From positions 12,858,701-12,922,700 of the forward strand of contig OZ020269.1 in the NCBI GenBank assembly GCA_963971225.1: a stretch of 64,000 bases of DNA. Reading direction: 5' to 3'. The notes below the pieces were generated by a model. That model ran no database searches. It saw only the letters and a list, made by a program, of their open reading frames with translations, and was not told the DNA's origin. This DNA is from Melieria omissa (taxonomy: Eukaryota > Arthropoda > Insecta > Diptera > Ulidiidae). A program made the position numbers and the translations under genes. This document shows, in pieces, positions 23,627 to 34,440 of the stretch (its first letter is position 1; the number at the start of each line of letters is the position of its first letter).

Positions 23627-25268
23627 TGGGTAGCGGGAGTCGAGCACCACCTGCCCGCGACACTGCGTCCAGTGTTGAGGAGTTCGTATCCTCCGATGTT
23701 ATCCAGGAACTCCTTTATTTTCCTTAGATCAAATTCAGACATCTTTTGTCTGTACCAGTTCCCTTCCCAGTACCCGCTTTCTTGCCTGTAAGAGGGCGGG
23801 ACATTTCGTTATGATGTGTACAGCAGTCTCCTCGTCTTCCATACAAAATCTGCATAGTTCGTTGTCCTTGATTCCCAGTCGCGCTCTATCTATATTTAGC
23901 AGACAGTGTCCGCTTAGGATCCCCGTCATGAATCTAAGCTCTGCTCGACTTAGCTCCAAGAGGTAATAAGATTTCTTTGCAGAGTAAACTGGAACGAAAA
24001 GCTTGGAAAAGCGTTGTCTCACTGTGTGCGACCATTTGTGGTTAGCTCGATTTAGAAATTCCTGTTTTACACAATGTCTGTAATGAGTCTTGCTAACACT
24101 TATGATTGGTTCAGGTCTGTAGGGTCGTCTTGCCGCCTCATTACCATCGTGTCCACAGTGTACCATACAATATCATCACACGTCGGACTGATTCTGATAA
24201 TAGCCAGTCATTCCTGTCTTCTGAAGAGGTGCTTCTGAAGCATCAGATCAAGAAGCATCCAAAAGCCTCCATCTCGCCTCCTGTCCCTTAGCAGAGATAA
24301 GTGACCGATTGCCTGTGTTTCTTTCGGTATAAATCCACTATGCACCAGTCTGTGAGTAGCACCAGTCTGTTGTAGCCATTTGCAATTTGAGTTCAGCGGC
24401 ATCGTCCCCAATATAACTTTAAGGGCTGCAGTTGGAGTCGTCCTGAGACATTCTGTTATGCAGGTATTTGCTAGTCGTTTTAGTTTCTCTAGCTTAGTCG
24501 CAGTTGTTACTTCTGTAGTCTTCCTCCACCAGACTATCGCCAGTAGGTTATCGTCGGCAGAACTACCAGGGAGTATAGTTTTTGAAGCCACTTCGGCCTC
24601 AGTCCCCAGTTTTTACCACAGATTCTTTTGCAACTCCAGAGGGCATTACCTGCTCTCTTGATAGTGCGATCAACGTGGGGTTTTCAGTTAAATTTATTGT
24701 CTAGAGTTACCCCTAGGTAGATGACCTCATTCGAGATGTTCAGCATCTTACCAAAGATGTCTATCTGTTCAAGGTCAAATTTCCTTTCAAAGGTAAAAGG
24801 CATTATAACTTTTTTGTTCGGGTTCACAGACAATTTCTGTCTTACACACCAGGCGGATTAGTTCATCGACGACCACAGACCACAGTAGCGGGGATAGTAC
24901 CCCTCCTTGGGGACATCCCCTTCCTGTTCTTGCAGACAGCTCAACCGCCCCCTAGGTTGGATTGAATCACCCTGCTTTCAAGCATGGATGATATCCATCT
25001 TATAAGAGTGGTAGGCACCTGAAAGCCCCTTCTATGTTTATAAAACCTGCCAAACAGATTTCCTTTTCTTCCAGGGACTCCTCTATCCTGCCTACCAGCG
25101 CCGATAGGGCCGTTTCAGTGGATCTACCTTTCTGTTAGGCATGTTGGTTCGCACTTAGGGGGCACCGAGGAAGAATATCTTCTTTCAGGAAGCGGTCAAC
25201 GGCCTTTTCCAGGCCCTTTAGCACGAATGACATCAAGCTTATTGGCCTGAAGCATTTTCTCGTGTCAC
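23627..25268 (-). pseudogene. Truncated, decayed LINE (RT and C-terminal regions)
   Basis: Read on the minus strand from 25268, the order is: KCFRPISLMSF and KGLEKAVDRFL (RT start), a QHAYRK block, FINIEGAF, a region degenerate around GCPQGGVLSPLLW, WGLRPKW near 24610, then TPTAALKVILG and, at 23735-24166, the C-terminal block with CRFCMEDEETAVHIITKCPA (CX2C...HX4C zinc motif). The YADD catalytic segment and most of the RNase H domain are deleted, and several frameshifts and stops occur. The order fits Jockey-superfamily LINEs of the I/LOA kind that carry RNase H. The 3' untranslated part near 23640-23735 shares GGACGCAGTGTC and CGGGCAG with the plus-strand copy ending near 40700. Confidence 0.88.
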
Positions 25269-25274
25269 AATGTT

Positions 25275-25722
25275 AGTTACCATACTCCTCCAAAACGGCT
25301 TGACCGATTTTTGTGAAATTTTACATACATATTCAGTAGGTCTGAGAATCGGCTACTATCTATTTTTCATACCCCTAAGGGGCGTGGCACATTTTTGTAA
25401 CCCAATTATTCTGCTGAACTATAAGTCACACAGCAATGAAACTTAGCATGAAACTATCATGAACTCATATCATTGGACAGACGGAATGAGGCGGGTTTTG
25501 GACAACGGGGCGTGGCACCACCCATACAAGCAAAATCTTTAAAATGGAATATCTTCGCAATTTTAAGTCGTACAACACTGAAATTTTGTATCCCGTCGTC
25601 TCATACATGAATCATTCTGATGATAGGATTTGATGGGAGTTGGACAAGGGGCGTGGCACTTTTTTGTGACCCAAATATTTTGCTGAACTATAAGTCGCTC
25701 AGCAATGAAACTTAGTAGGAAC
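25275..25722 (+). mobile_element. Helitron-like repeat, left part
   Basis: Starts with CTCCAAAACGGCTTGACCGA and ATACCCCTAAGGGGCGTGGC, sequence of a kind I associate with widespread insect Helitron-derived repeats. It contains one full 267-bp internal unit (TAAGTC..CAGCAATGAAACTTAG at 25425 and again at 25692). The hAT element interrupts it at 25723. Assignment to Helitrons rests mainly on the right-hand end (see 26869-27445). Confidence 0.5.
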
Positions 25723-25899
25723 TAGGCATCGCAATCCCGGGATCCCGGGATCCCGGACTTTTTCCAGTCCCGAAAATCCCGGGATTCAAATTCTTTTATC
25801 CCGGGATTTTCGGGATTGCAAAAGATGCTTCAAAGTTCAAATGAAATACATTTTAAGGCACAAAAACCCAATTCCTTATTTGAGGGAGAAGGGAGGGGA

Positions 25900-26085
25900 T
25901 AGAGTGCGTCTTTTGCAAAAGGCTTATGATTATTTACTAAGCATTCAACCAACAAGTGTTGAATCTGAAGGATGTTTCTCTTCAGCAGGGTTCATTAGAA
26001 ATAAATTTCGCTCTAGATAAGAGAACAAAACACTTAATGCCTTTGTATTTTTAAGATCTCAGTTTTTAGTTAATCAAAACGCTTA
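25900..26085 (+). pseudogene. hAT transposase dimerisation-domain remnant
   Basis: Reads LLQKAYDYLLSIQ, then PTSVESEGCFSSAG, then IRNKFRSR, a TAA stop where a leucine would be expected, and finally NKTLNAFVFLRSQ. This is the order of the C-terminal hAT dimerisation domain (PTSVxSERxFS...LxLRS). The usual ER of SER is EG here. The rest of the transposase, including the DDE catalytic core and BED zinc finger, is absent. It retains the original 3' end of the gene inside the shortened hAT element. Confidence 0.88.
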
Positions 26086-26285
26086 ACTTTTTTATCGAAA
26101 TAATCGAAGTAAAACTAAAAGCACAAACAAATTAACTATTTTATTTTTTTTATCAAATATGCATATATATGCACTTTATGATACATCGGTTGCAAAGTAA
26201 TAAGTTATGTTTAAGTGTCATTTTTGGATAAAACAAAATGCTATGAAACTGAAGTTAAATGTCAAATGAAAAACTTTTAAGTTAA

Positions 26286-26631
26286 CTCTTCAATTCCCAG
26301 TGTCACCTGTAGGTGGCAGATGCTTAATATTTGTTTTCCTACCACATAGGTTTTTATTTTAAAATTCTAACACTTGTATAGCAAAGTCAATTAGTAGTAC
26401 TTGTTTATTTAATTTTCCTACCAACACTAGCGATACGTCATTTGTAAAATTTATTCATTTGTTTCACGCGTAATTAAAGCAGTGCGAGTTTGTGTGGTTT
26501 CTTTCAATATAAAAATGAGGGTAGTTTAAACATTTTTTATGTATTTTTTTGTCTTATCCAAACGTATATAAGCTCTTTTATTTAAAAAGAAAATTTTCTT
26601 TTTTACTATTTTGGACATGGGAATTGAAGGG
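26286..26631. mobile_element. piggyBac-type MITE nested in the hAT element
   Basis: Flanked by TTAA on both sides (26282-26285 and 26632-26635). The inverted ends are CTCTTCAATTCCCAGTGTC on the left and, inverted, CCCTTCAATTCCCATGTC on the right, differing by one base change and one base of length. TTAA duplication with a CCC-type end is the mark of piggyBac elements. At 346 bp with no open frame it is non-autonomous. Confidence 0.85.
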
Positions 26632-26868
26632 TTAAACAAAATGTGATTAAATTCAAGATACAAAATCTTGAAACTACCCAAATGTGATTAAAATGTGTCC
26701 ATTTTTATGATAAATATATTATAAACAAGTATTTATGCAATTCGGGAAAATTGTTTTATTAAAAAATTTGTTATATGAATCCCGGGATTAAATCCCGGGA
26801 TCCCGGGATTTGACTTTTCAATCCCGAAAATCCCGGGATCGCAAAATGGCAAAAAATTGCGATCCCTA

Positions 26869-27445
26869 CTAGGAACCTACCATTTATTCATATATTTCGA
26901 CAGAGGGAATGGGGCCAGTATTGGAGGAGGGGGCGTGGCACCACCCATACGAGCCAGATCTTAATAATGGAATATCTTCCAAACTGTAAGTTGTACAACC
27001 CTAAAATTTTGTATCCCGTCGTCCTATAGATGAGTCATTCTAATGATAAGATTTGATGGGCGTTGGACAAGGGGCGTGGCACGTGTTTTGCGACCCAAAC
27101 ATGTTGCTGAACTATAAGTCGCTCAGCAATGAAACTTAGTACGAACCTACCATTTTCTCTTTCGACAGAGGGCATTGAATAAGGGGCAGGTATTGAATAA
27201 GAGGGCATGGCACCGCCCATATAATTTAAATCCGGTTCAAGCGAAGTCCATTTATTTTTTTACTGAAACTTAGCAGCAACATTGCTTATTTGTGGGCCCC
27301 GGTTGCGTTAATCAGTAGCTTCTCCTCTTCCTTTAGTTGGTTTTCTTCGTCAATTTGCATCGCCATAGATTCGCCATCTCGCGTATTTCATTATAAAAAA
27401 ACAACAAATGTCATGCGAGACAAAGTTCGCGGGGTCAGCTATAGT
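26869..27445 (+). mobile_element. Helitron-like repeat, right part with 3' end
   Basis: Continues the repeat interrupted at 25722: after removal of the hAT insertion the internal 267-bp unit stays in register (CAGCAATGAAACTTAG again at about 27123). It ends AAAGTTCGCGGGGTCAGCT then ATAGT. Many insect Helitrons end with a GC-rich short stem followed by CTAGT or CTRRT; CTATAGT would be a slightly altered form. No Rep or helicase coding sequence is present. Confidence 0.5.
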
Positions 27446-29399
27446 TATATATAAACAAAATTATATGTATTATTATATAAAAAATATTATATTTATTTTT
27501 TTATGAGAAATTTAATTCCTTTAAAATGTCGCTAATTATAAAAAAAAATTTGAAGAGATTTTTTTAACTTTTGGGAGGAAATTTCAGTATTTTTTTAAGA
27601 TTTTTAAGATTAAGTAATTTCAGGTATCTGGCAACACTGAGTTCCCTTGTGGCTGACGATAAAGTCAATTTAAGGGATAGAATTCTCCGGTGTTCAGATT
27701 TCAAATTGAATGCAATCACAATTTGTTTGTAGTAGGATATATGGTGTTGCATAGTGTCCAAAGTTCACAGTCTGTCTTCAGTCTCTCACTATGATACTGG
27801 ATTTGTTATAATGTTTGCTATACTTTTCAATCTTTAAAGCTTTTTGCTTTGCAAAACTTTTTTCTTCACTTTAAATAACTTTTTTGCTTCTTCAAGACAA
27901 CCTTTCTCCACTCAGATTTGACATCGCGTGTGCCTTTTTTTTCTCTCTCGCAGTAATTTCTGACTCGCCCCCTACGAGCAGCAATTTTCTGTTGATTACA
28001 TATTTGGTTCTTTTTAGATTATCAGTCGTGCTGCGTTATTGCCATGCAGACCGACACGCATAATGGTTGAACTTACGTACACACGCACCTTGGATCCTCC
28101 GCCTTTTTAATGCTCGTCGATTGTCCTTTTTTTGCATATCCGTTCCTGCTCAACGGCGTTTGTACCCAAGTCTTGTCTTACCTTTACATATTGTTCACCT
28201 GCTTTTCCCGCTCTTACTCCTCTCTCTTCCGTTTGTTGGTTTCCTTATCAGATTTTCTACACCAATGCACGTTTTCCACCTTTTTCGCTCGGCATCCCCT
28301 CTTTCGTACTGTTTCGTTATTGTAATTTGCGTTCCCTTTCCAAAAATGACTGCTCCCTCTTCAGGCCCCTTTTGCCTTCGTCGCGGCCCTCAATTGCACA
28401 TCGTTGTCGCTCTGTTTTCTTTAACGTGTGCATTCATAAATTTCCACGGAAATTCTTTATTTCACATTGCTTGTTGTTATGGCTTTTTTTCTTCAGCGTT
28501 GCCTGTTTCGCGTTGCTTCTTCGTTATTTCCATTTTTCATCTGGTTGGTGTTTTTCGTCGTCGCTGCCGCTTCGACTGCTGTTGCCGTTAACCGCGTTTC
28601 CATGCACCAGCACCAGCAGCTTCCGCTTCGGTTACATCCGTTTCCGGTTTGTTTTTCGCTCCACCGTTCGTGCGCACCCACACACTTACACACACACACA
28701 CATGCAGTCTACCATTTTCCAGCATCATCAACACCGACAGCGGCAACGCTTTGAACGCGTTAAGCATGCATTGTTGTTGTTGTTGTTGTTATTGCTGCAA
28801 TGTTGTCTTGCTTTATTTTTGTTAATGAACCTTTTGTTAGCGCTCGCGTATTTATAACTTGTACGTATACGTGTGTGTGTGCGCGAGTGTGTGTGTGTGA
28901 ACTTATTCTCATTTAAATTTTTTTGTCATCTTCCATTTTTTTTCGCTTCAACGTTTTTCCTCGCCTCAGTGTTGCCACATTGTAGTTTTTTCTGCTTCTG
29001 TTCAGCGCTAAAATGTTGGCGCTTACTTGCTTTTGTGTTTAATGTGATTGTCAGTTGTTGTAAGTGTGCTGGTTGTTGTTGTTGTTATTGCAGTTGTAGC
29101 GCTTACATCGATGTGGCTGCGGGAGGGGAGAGGAGGAAACCACTCATCAGCGACGCCTTTCAACAAATCTGCAGCAAATCTTGCTTTGTTCTGTGCTTAC
29201 TTCGGTGTAACAGTAAAAAAAAAACACTGACAAAAAAAAAACAAAATTCCAAATGAAAAGCAATTCAATGCTTCGTCAGTGTTGCTTCGTTTATCTTTAA
29301 TTTTTTTTTTCACTGCATTGCAATTTTTGCGCAGTGTCTTCTTGCCGTCTCGCTACACAATAGAAATAATTTTTGCTACTTCATCAACTTGCAAACCAT
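27446..29399. other. Intergenic DNA, pyrimidine-rich
   Basis: The stretch 28070-29060 is T/C-rich on the plus strand, which removes stops and gives long overlapping open frames (up to 241 codons) rich in F, L, S and C. These have no domain-like features. TG/CA and TTG runs occur at 28680-28702, 28771-28788, 28870-28900 and 29070-29090. Confidence 0.5.
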
Positions 29400-29645
29400 T
29401 CAGGACTTTAGTCTTTCTTCGTTCGACTGTTTGTCTGCTTTGATTCTTTTTCGGTTAATGGTTTCGGTTGCTGTTGCGGAAAGTGTGTCAATTTGACAAA
29501 AGCATAAACTGCGTTCCCAGCCGAACGACAGCCGTTTGAAATCATTCAATACGAAAAGAATCTTTAGCGGTGAGTCCGGCAGGTATTTGTGCTTTTTAAC
29601 GGTGCAATTTCGGAAGCAATTCGGAGTAGGGCGAGTTGAGTTGGC
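29400..29645 (-). other. Candidate terminal coding exon
   Basis: On the minus strand a good acceptor (TCTCCTATTTTCAG) ends at 29646 and is followed in frame by 81 codons and a TGA at 29402-29400. The peptide begins ANSTRPTPNCFRNC and includes KYLPDSPLKILFVLNDFK and FGWERSLCFCQIDTL, with varied residues unlike the triplet-repeat artefacts around it. An ATTAAA lies about 120 bases after the stop and could serve polyadenylation. I do not recognise the protein and see no upstream exon. The frame also stays open beyond the acceptor, so chance is not excluded. Confidence 0.3.
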
Positions 29646-29994
29646 CTGAAAATAGGAGATCAAATAATTGCATTCTATGTATAAGGAAATGAAACAATGT
29701 TGTTTTTGTAATTTTAACATTTTTATTGTTTTTATTGTCAAATAGAATTTAAGTTATTTCCTGGTTATTTTCTGGTTAGTAAGCGGTTATTTGTTACTTA
29801 AAGTCGTCTTGGTAGGTTGCTGGTAAGTGATGAGATTTTCTTGGATATTGCTTGGGAACTAAGAATCCTTTAGATTGTTGAAACCTGAGTATTGATGCAT
29901 TGATAAGTTGCAAAGTTTCTTTTGAAGGCAGTCTTAGCCAGTGTGGGCTATATAAATCTAGAGTTGATTGAGTCGAAGGGCGCATAGGATTTGT

Positions 29995-30574
29995 AAGACG
30001 GTCATTCAGGTTCATTCTGGAAGGAGATTTGAATTTGATCTCAGCATTTAAACCACTTTGAACTTATCTAACGAAGCTATGCAGTTTTTGTAATAGCCGT
30101 TCTCGCACTGTTTTTCTTGAGTAGTCTTCTATGATGGATGAAGATTTTGATTTCGTCTCAGCATTCTAAGCAATTTGAACTTATCTGATGAATCAACGTA
30201 GATGTTGTAATCATGATTCTGGGACTTTTCGATTAAGTAGGGATGTGTTTACGATGAGGACCATTCAAGTTCATTCTGGAAGAAGTTTTCGCTTTGACCT
30301 TACCGCTTAAATCACTTCGTAATCTGATGAAATAAACGTGACAACGGCCGATCCTGGGCTTTTGATTGAGTAGAGTTGCATAAAGTGTTCTTTGACAGCC
30401 ATTCAAGTACATTCCAGAAGAATATTTTGCTTTGACTTCAACGTCCAAATCCCTTTGAACTTACCTAATAAAACCCAGTAGTAGTAACGGCTGATCTGGG
30501 ATTTTATTGCTTGAGTAGTCTTCTATGATGACCATTCAGATTCAGTCTGGAAGAAGGTTAAACGTTGATACCAA
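29995..30574 (+). repeat. ~133-bp diverged minisatellite, left part
   Basis: The landmark CATTCAAGTTCATTCTGGAAG recurs in variant form near 30003, 30262, 30398 and 30530, followed each time by a TTTGA..TCAnC..TTnAAnCnnTTTGAACTT block and a GTAnTAACGGnTGATCnTGGG block. Unit length is about 130-135 bp with one double-length step. The array resumes at 31278 after the SINE and LINE insertions. Confidence 0.7.
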
Positions 30575-30581
30575 TGTGGTC

Positions 30582-30808
30582 GGCCTCTATAGTCCAGTGG
30601 ATAGCGCGCTAACTTCTCATACCAAGGCTCTAGGTTCGAATCTCAGCACGGGCTGGTAAAATATTCATCTAGTTACTTGTATCACTATCCACATGAAGGA
30701 TATGGGAATCCGTTTGGAATCGGCGTTAAACTGGCGTTAAACTTCCCCTATCCGCTTGAAAGTGTTACAACTAACACTTGTTAAAAAAAAAAAACAAAAA
30801 CAAAAAGG
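30582..30808 (+). mobile_element. tRNA-derived SINE, copy 3 with A-rich tail
   Basis: The best copy of the family: GGCCTCTATAGTCCAGTGG (box A), ATAGCGCGCT, TTCTCATACC, and box B GGTTCGAATCT at 30633-30643. A body including ATCACTATCCACATG follows, and an A-rich tail ends it (30782-30808). The three copies in the window (11087, 11355, 30582) are all in plus orientation. It is inserted in the ~133-bp minisatellite. Confidence 0.8.
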
Positions 30809-31277
30809 GTGAAATATGAGGCATCACAACATGCAACATATCCAAGTTCATTGATTCCCAACCCAATTATTCCTATTCCACACACTTCTACGCTGATAAA
30901 CAAATAAACAGTCAGACACGGCGCACAAGCGACATCTGCAAGGGGAAGCGGACAACTGCGAAAACAGCGCACCAAATTGATCTAGCGAGGTCCCCAACCA
31001 TTCTGCTGTAACCTCCTCACAACAGATGGCGCTACGAGGCGAAGTTCCTGAGCGGCGTTAGATGGCACCATCACTTAGGACTACCTGCGGCAGGCCAATC
31101 ACCTACCCTGGCAGAACAACACAACTGATTAACGTAACCAACACAAGGCTGTCTTGTGGAGGCCCTATGCTCCCGAGAGGAGTGAACACTTACCAAAAAA
31201 TGTGGCATCACAATGGACCTCTTAGGCCTCCGAGTGTGTCTCTTACAGAGGCAGCTACCACAACCTAACCTAACCTT
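30809..31277 (+). mobile_element. LINE 3' end with TAACC tail
   Basis: The last 80 bases (ATCACAATGGACCTCTTAGG, GTGTGTCTCTTACAGAGGCA, then CAACCTAACCTAACCT) match the 76-bp insertion at 51951-52026. The segment 30809-31195 upstream has no motif I recognise, though 31070-31190 could be untranslated LINE sequence. The 5' boundary is therefore uncertain. Confidence 0.6.
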
Positions 31278-31345
31278 GAACTCAGCATTCAAACTGCTTT
31301 GAACTTCCCCAATAAAGCCAAGAAGTTGTAGTAACGGTTGTGGGA
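31278..31345 (+). repeat. ~133-bp minisatellite, right part
   Basis: CTCAGCATTCAAACTGCTTT, GAACTT, AATAAAGCCAAGAAG and GTAGTAACGGTTGTGGG match the units left of the insertion, so the array was split by the SINE and LINE. Confidence 0.65.
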
Positions 31346-32449
31346 CTGGAATTTTCTTCGTTTCCTTAGTGTGTCTTCGGTTGTTTTCGGTTTTTAATGA
31401 CAACTCAAATATTAGGAGTTTAACTTCATACCTACAAATACTTTCAAACGTCACCACATATTCTTAGAATTTGAAATGAATCTTGAACTTTCAATACATT
31501 TCAAATTCAATTGAAATTATAAGCGCTCATAAACTATGCATTCAAGTACAATCGATTGCATTTGCCATGACGTCAAATCAAGTTCCATTTACTACTCGCA
31601 AACAGTGAAATCATAAATAATAAAGAAATTCAAAATAATAATCTATGCCCAAGTAAGCAGTAAAGCGTACAATTTCAATAACAACAATTGAAGCAAATAG
31701 AGCAATGAAAGCATATTAAAAAAAAAATGTGTTGCAATGAATTGAAATGAAAATGTTGATGATTTAATTGAGCTGCAATCAATTTGCATTTGTCAATACT
31801 GATAAATGTCAATGCGAAATAGTTGACATGCTGACAATTTCTGTTGCTAGAATTTGCAATATTTTCAAATAAAATTACAATATTTAATAATTGCAAATAT
31901 TAGTTTTTAAATAGTTCAATATACAGAAAATCGTTAAAATTTTAACACATAAAAGTAACTGGAAAACATAGACATTTTAAAATAATGCTGATTAGCAGAG
32001 TGTTTGTAGTTAGGTAGATTCGATGTTAGGAGTAATTTTTTGTATTTTTTTTTAATATTTTATTTACATAAATAACTGTCAAATTGTTAGAGGTTGTTTG
32101 AGTTAACTAGTGGCTTTGACCAAAACCCCATCATCAATCTAAAGTAAGGAAGATTTGTAAAGGAAACTCCTATAGAAATGATATGCTCAACCTTTCATTG
32201 AAGCTTCATTGTTCATACAATGAGAACTGAGAATCAGAAAAGACATACAATGCAAAGTCTCTTATTGTGTTCAACCCAGCGAACGTCAGAACGATCCTTG
32301 ACCCTGTCCAATCCAACTAGACGCAGAGCTTTCTCGTCGCCCATCTGGATAGCGATTCGCCATCAGATGATTAGTGAACCAATGTGTGTACAGTGTCCAA
32401 TCTCCAGTTGGTTCTCGCCATGTTAAACCAACAAAACAAAGTCAAAAGT
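31346..32449. other. Intergenic DNA, no feature seen
   Basis: AT-rich, no gene or shared repeat recognised. Confidence 0.4.
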
Positions 32450-32558
32450 GCCTCGGAAGGATCCCTTTAAAAAAGATAAATTGCATTAGTTGTTTTTTTT
32501 TTAACCTCGGAAGAATCCCTTTAAAAAAGATACATTTTCATTTGTTGTTTTCATTTTG
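32450..32558 (+). repeat. ~57-bp tandem duplication
   Basis: CCTCGGAAGGATCCCTTTAA and CCTCGGAAGAATCCCTTTAA begin two adjacent copies (about 32451 and 32506), each continuing AAAAGATA and ending in a T-rich run. Confidence 0.8.
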
Positions 32559-32619
32559 AATCTCTGAGGGTTCCAAGTGTTCACCATCCTTACTGGAGGT
32601 GTACAAAAAGTCTACTAGA

Positions 32620-32790
32620 TCTTAGAAAAAGGCGTCCACTATTACTGGGCACTGCAAGGTTAGTTCTGAGTTACACGAAATATGCCGAAACAACGAGAAG
32701 AAGAACCAGTTTTACACATTTTATGCCCATTTCCTGAAGGACCATGCTTGGTATTCTGATGGTTCAGTGTCTATTAGGAACGTTGAGACT
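32620..32790 (+). pseudogene. Decayed LINE C-terminal zinc-motif fragment
   Basis: One frame gives TITGHCKVSSELHEICRNN; a +1 shift then gives EEEPVLHILCPFPEG. Together this is the GHCxxxxHL...C..C.EEE...H..C pattern at the C-terminus of R1/I-type LINEs. The frameshift and the stop soon after show decay. Confidence 0.55.
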
Positions 32791-32809
32791 TTTATAGTTT
32801 TCAATGATT

Positions 32810-33260
32810 TCTGTAGAAGTTGCATGGGTGAGAAAGATAATGGATTTCCTGCTCGCTCTCTAGGAGAGAAAAGTTTCACCAGGATGAGTTCTAGCTCGAC
32901 AATCTGAGTTATCCAGCCGATAAGACTATTAACAGCCTACTTTGGCTTACTTGTGCTTTCTTCAGGGCAGCTAGAACTACCTACTTACCTGCTGGACCCA
33001 TTTCCAGCGTTCTTGCGGCATTCAATAGATGCACTTTAGGCTGTATTATATAGAAGTAGTGTAAAGTTTGGAATTGTTTCCTAATGATTTCTGCAGGAGC
33101 TGCATGGATGGAAAAGAGAGTACTTCGTTACTTATTTGGCACATTTTGGAAGAAAAAGGATTCCCCTGCGAACTTGTTCGACAACGTGGGGAAGATTTAA
33201 GACATAACACTTTTAATTACCAGTCTACTTGGCTTCGTTAGAAGCTCGAACTAGCTAAAG
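32810..33260 (+). pseudogene. Two tandem copies of a decayed LINE C-terminus
   Basis: At 32810 and 33090 near-identical starts read FCRSCM, followed by diverged EK..G and E-K-G-F-P stretches. Both copies continue to a GnTCGACAAnnTG and CTACTTGGCTT block about 130 bases on. The CRSCM start resembles the C-terminal zinc motif of LINEs (CRSCMDEEETxxHLLCxCP), but the H and second C are lost. The two copies lie about 275 bp apart. Confidence 0.45.
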
Positions 33261-33529
33261 TGTGCTCTTGGAATGAAAGTGGCTATTTTCAGTGCTCTCA
33301 TGTAAACCAAATGTGAATTTGCAGTGTGGCAAATATTTCCCTTCATTACCTAAGAACATTTTACACCTCATACAGTTTTTCCAACCACATATTAAAAATT
33401 AGACATGTGTTCGAGTTCATTGCAAAACACTTGAGTCAAATTTAACATAAACCAAATGAGAATTACAAACAAAAATTTGCAAATATTTAAAAACAATTTT
33501 TCCATTGACGTTTTTTATTATAAAAGACA
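33261..33529. other. Intergenic DNA
   Basis: Transition from LINE debris into the A/T block; nothing recognised. Confidence 0.4.
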
Positions 33530-34440
33530 CTTAAGTGTTTAAATTAATTTAAATAAGATTATTTTAAATTAATAATAATTAATTAAATTAAAATAATGAG
33601 TAATTAAATGAATTAAATATTAGTTAAAATAATAAATAATTATTAATTTATTAATTAATTTATTAATTATTAATAATTAATAAATAATAAATAAATAATA
33701 AACAAATAAATAAATAATAAATAAATTTAAATTAATTACTAATGAAACTGATTTAATTAAAATTAATTAATTTAATTGACTATTAATTAATATAATTATT
33801 TCATATAATTAGTAAATTAATTAAGTAATTAAATTAATAATTAAATTAATTTAAATTATTTACTAATGAAACTAATTTAATTAATAATTAATTAATTAAG
33901 TAATTAAAAACTAATTCATTAAATTAATTATTAATTTAATTTTGTTAGTTTAAATGATTTATTAATTAATAATTAGTGTAAATTAATTACTATTGACTAA
34001 TAATTAATTAAATAATTAATAATTAATTAATTAATTAAATAATTAATAATTAATTAATTAATTAATTATTAATTTAATTTTGTTAGTTTAAATGAATTAT
34101 TAATTAATTAATTATTAATTAATAATTAATTTAAATTTATTACTAATGAAACTAATTTATATAATTAATTAATTTAATTTATTATTAATTTAATTTAATT
34201 AGTTTAAATGAATTATTAATTAAATTGATAAATTAATATTTAATTTATTTAATGAACTGCTAAATATTAAGTTAATTCAATTAATAATTAATCTAATGAA
34301 TTTATTTAATTTAGTTAATTAATAATTAGTTAAAATTCATTTAAATTAATGCAATTTATAATTAAGTAAAGTGTTAAATAATTATTATAATTAAATTAAT
34401 TTGAAATAATTATTAAATAAATTTCATTTAAGTTGAAATC
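33530..34440. repeat. ~900-bp nearly pure A/T block of TTAATTAA motifs
   Basis: Made almost only of AATTAATTAAT permutations with repeated short blocks such as TTTAATTTTGTTAGTTTAAA (33938, 34073), TACTAATGAAACTAATTTA (33861, 34141) and similar. G and C are only a few percent. TTAATTAA is palindromic, so both strands look alike. Confidence 0.9.

Larger units (their letters stand above)
25723..26868 (+). mobile_element. Non-autonomous hAT transposon
   Basis: The ends read TAGGCATCGCAAT and, inverted, TAGGGATCGCAAT. The flanking 8-mers GTAGGAAC (25715-25722) and CTAGGAAC (26869-26876) match at seven of eight bases, the 8-bp duplication expected of hAT elements. Subterminal regions at both ends are packed with the palindrome ATCCCGGGAT, likely transposase-binding repeats. 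The 1,146-bp length and the single coding remnant show it cannot make its own transposase. It is inserted in the Helitron-like repeat and carries a second element at 26286-26631. Confidence 0.93.

Noticed and set aside
28067..28857. 241-codon plus frame rich in F, L, S, C
   Set aside because: Produced by a pyrimidine-rich strand; three overlapping frames are equally open.
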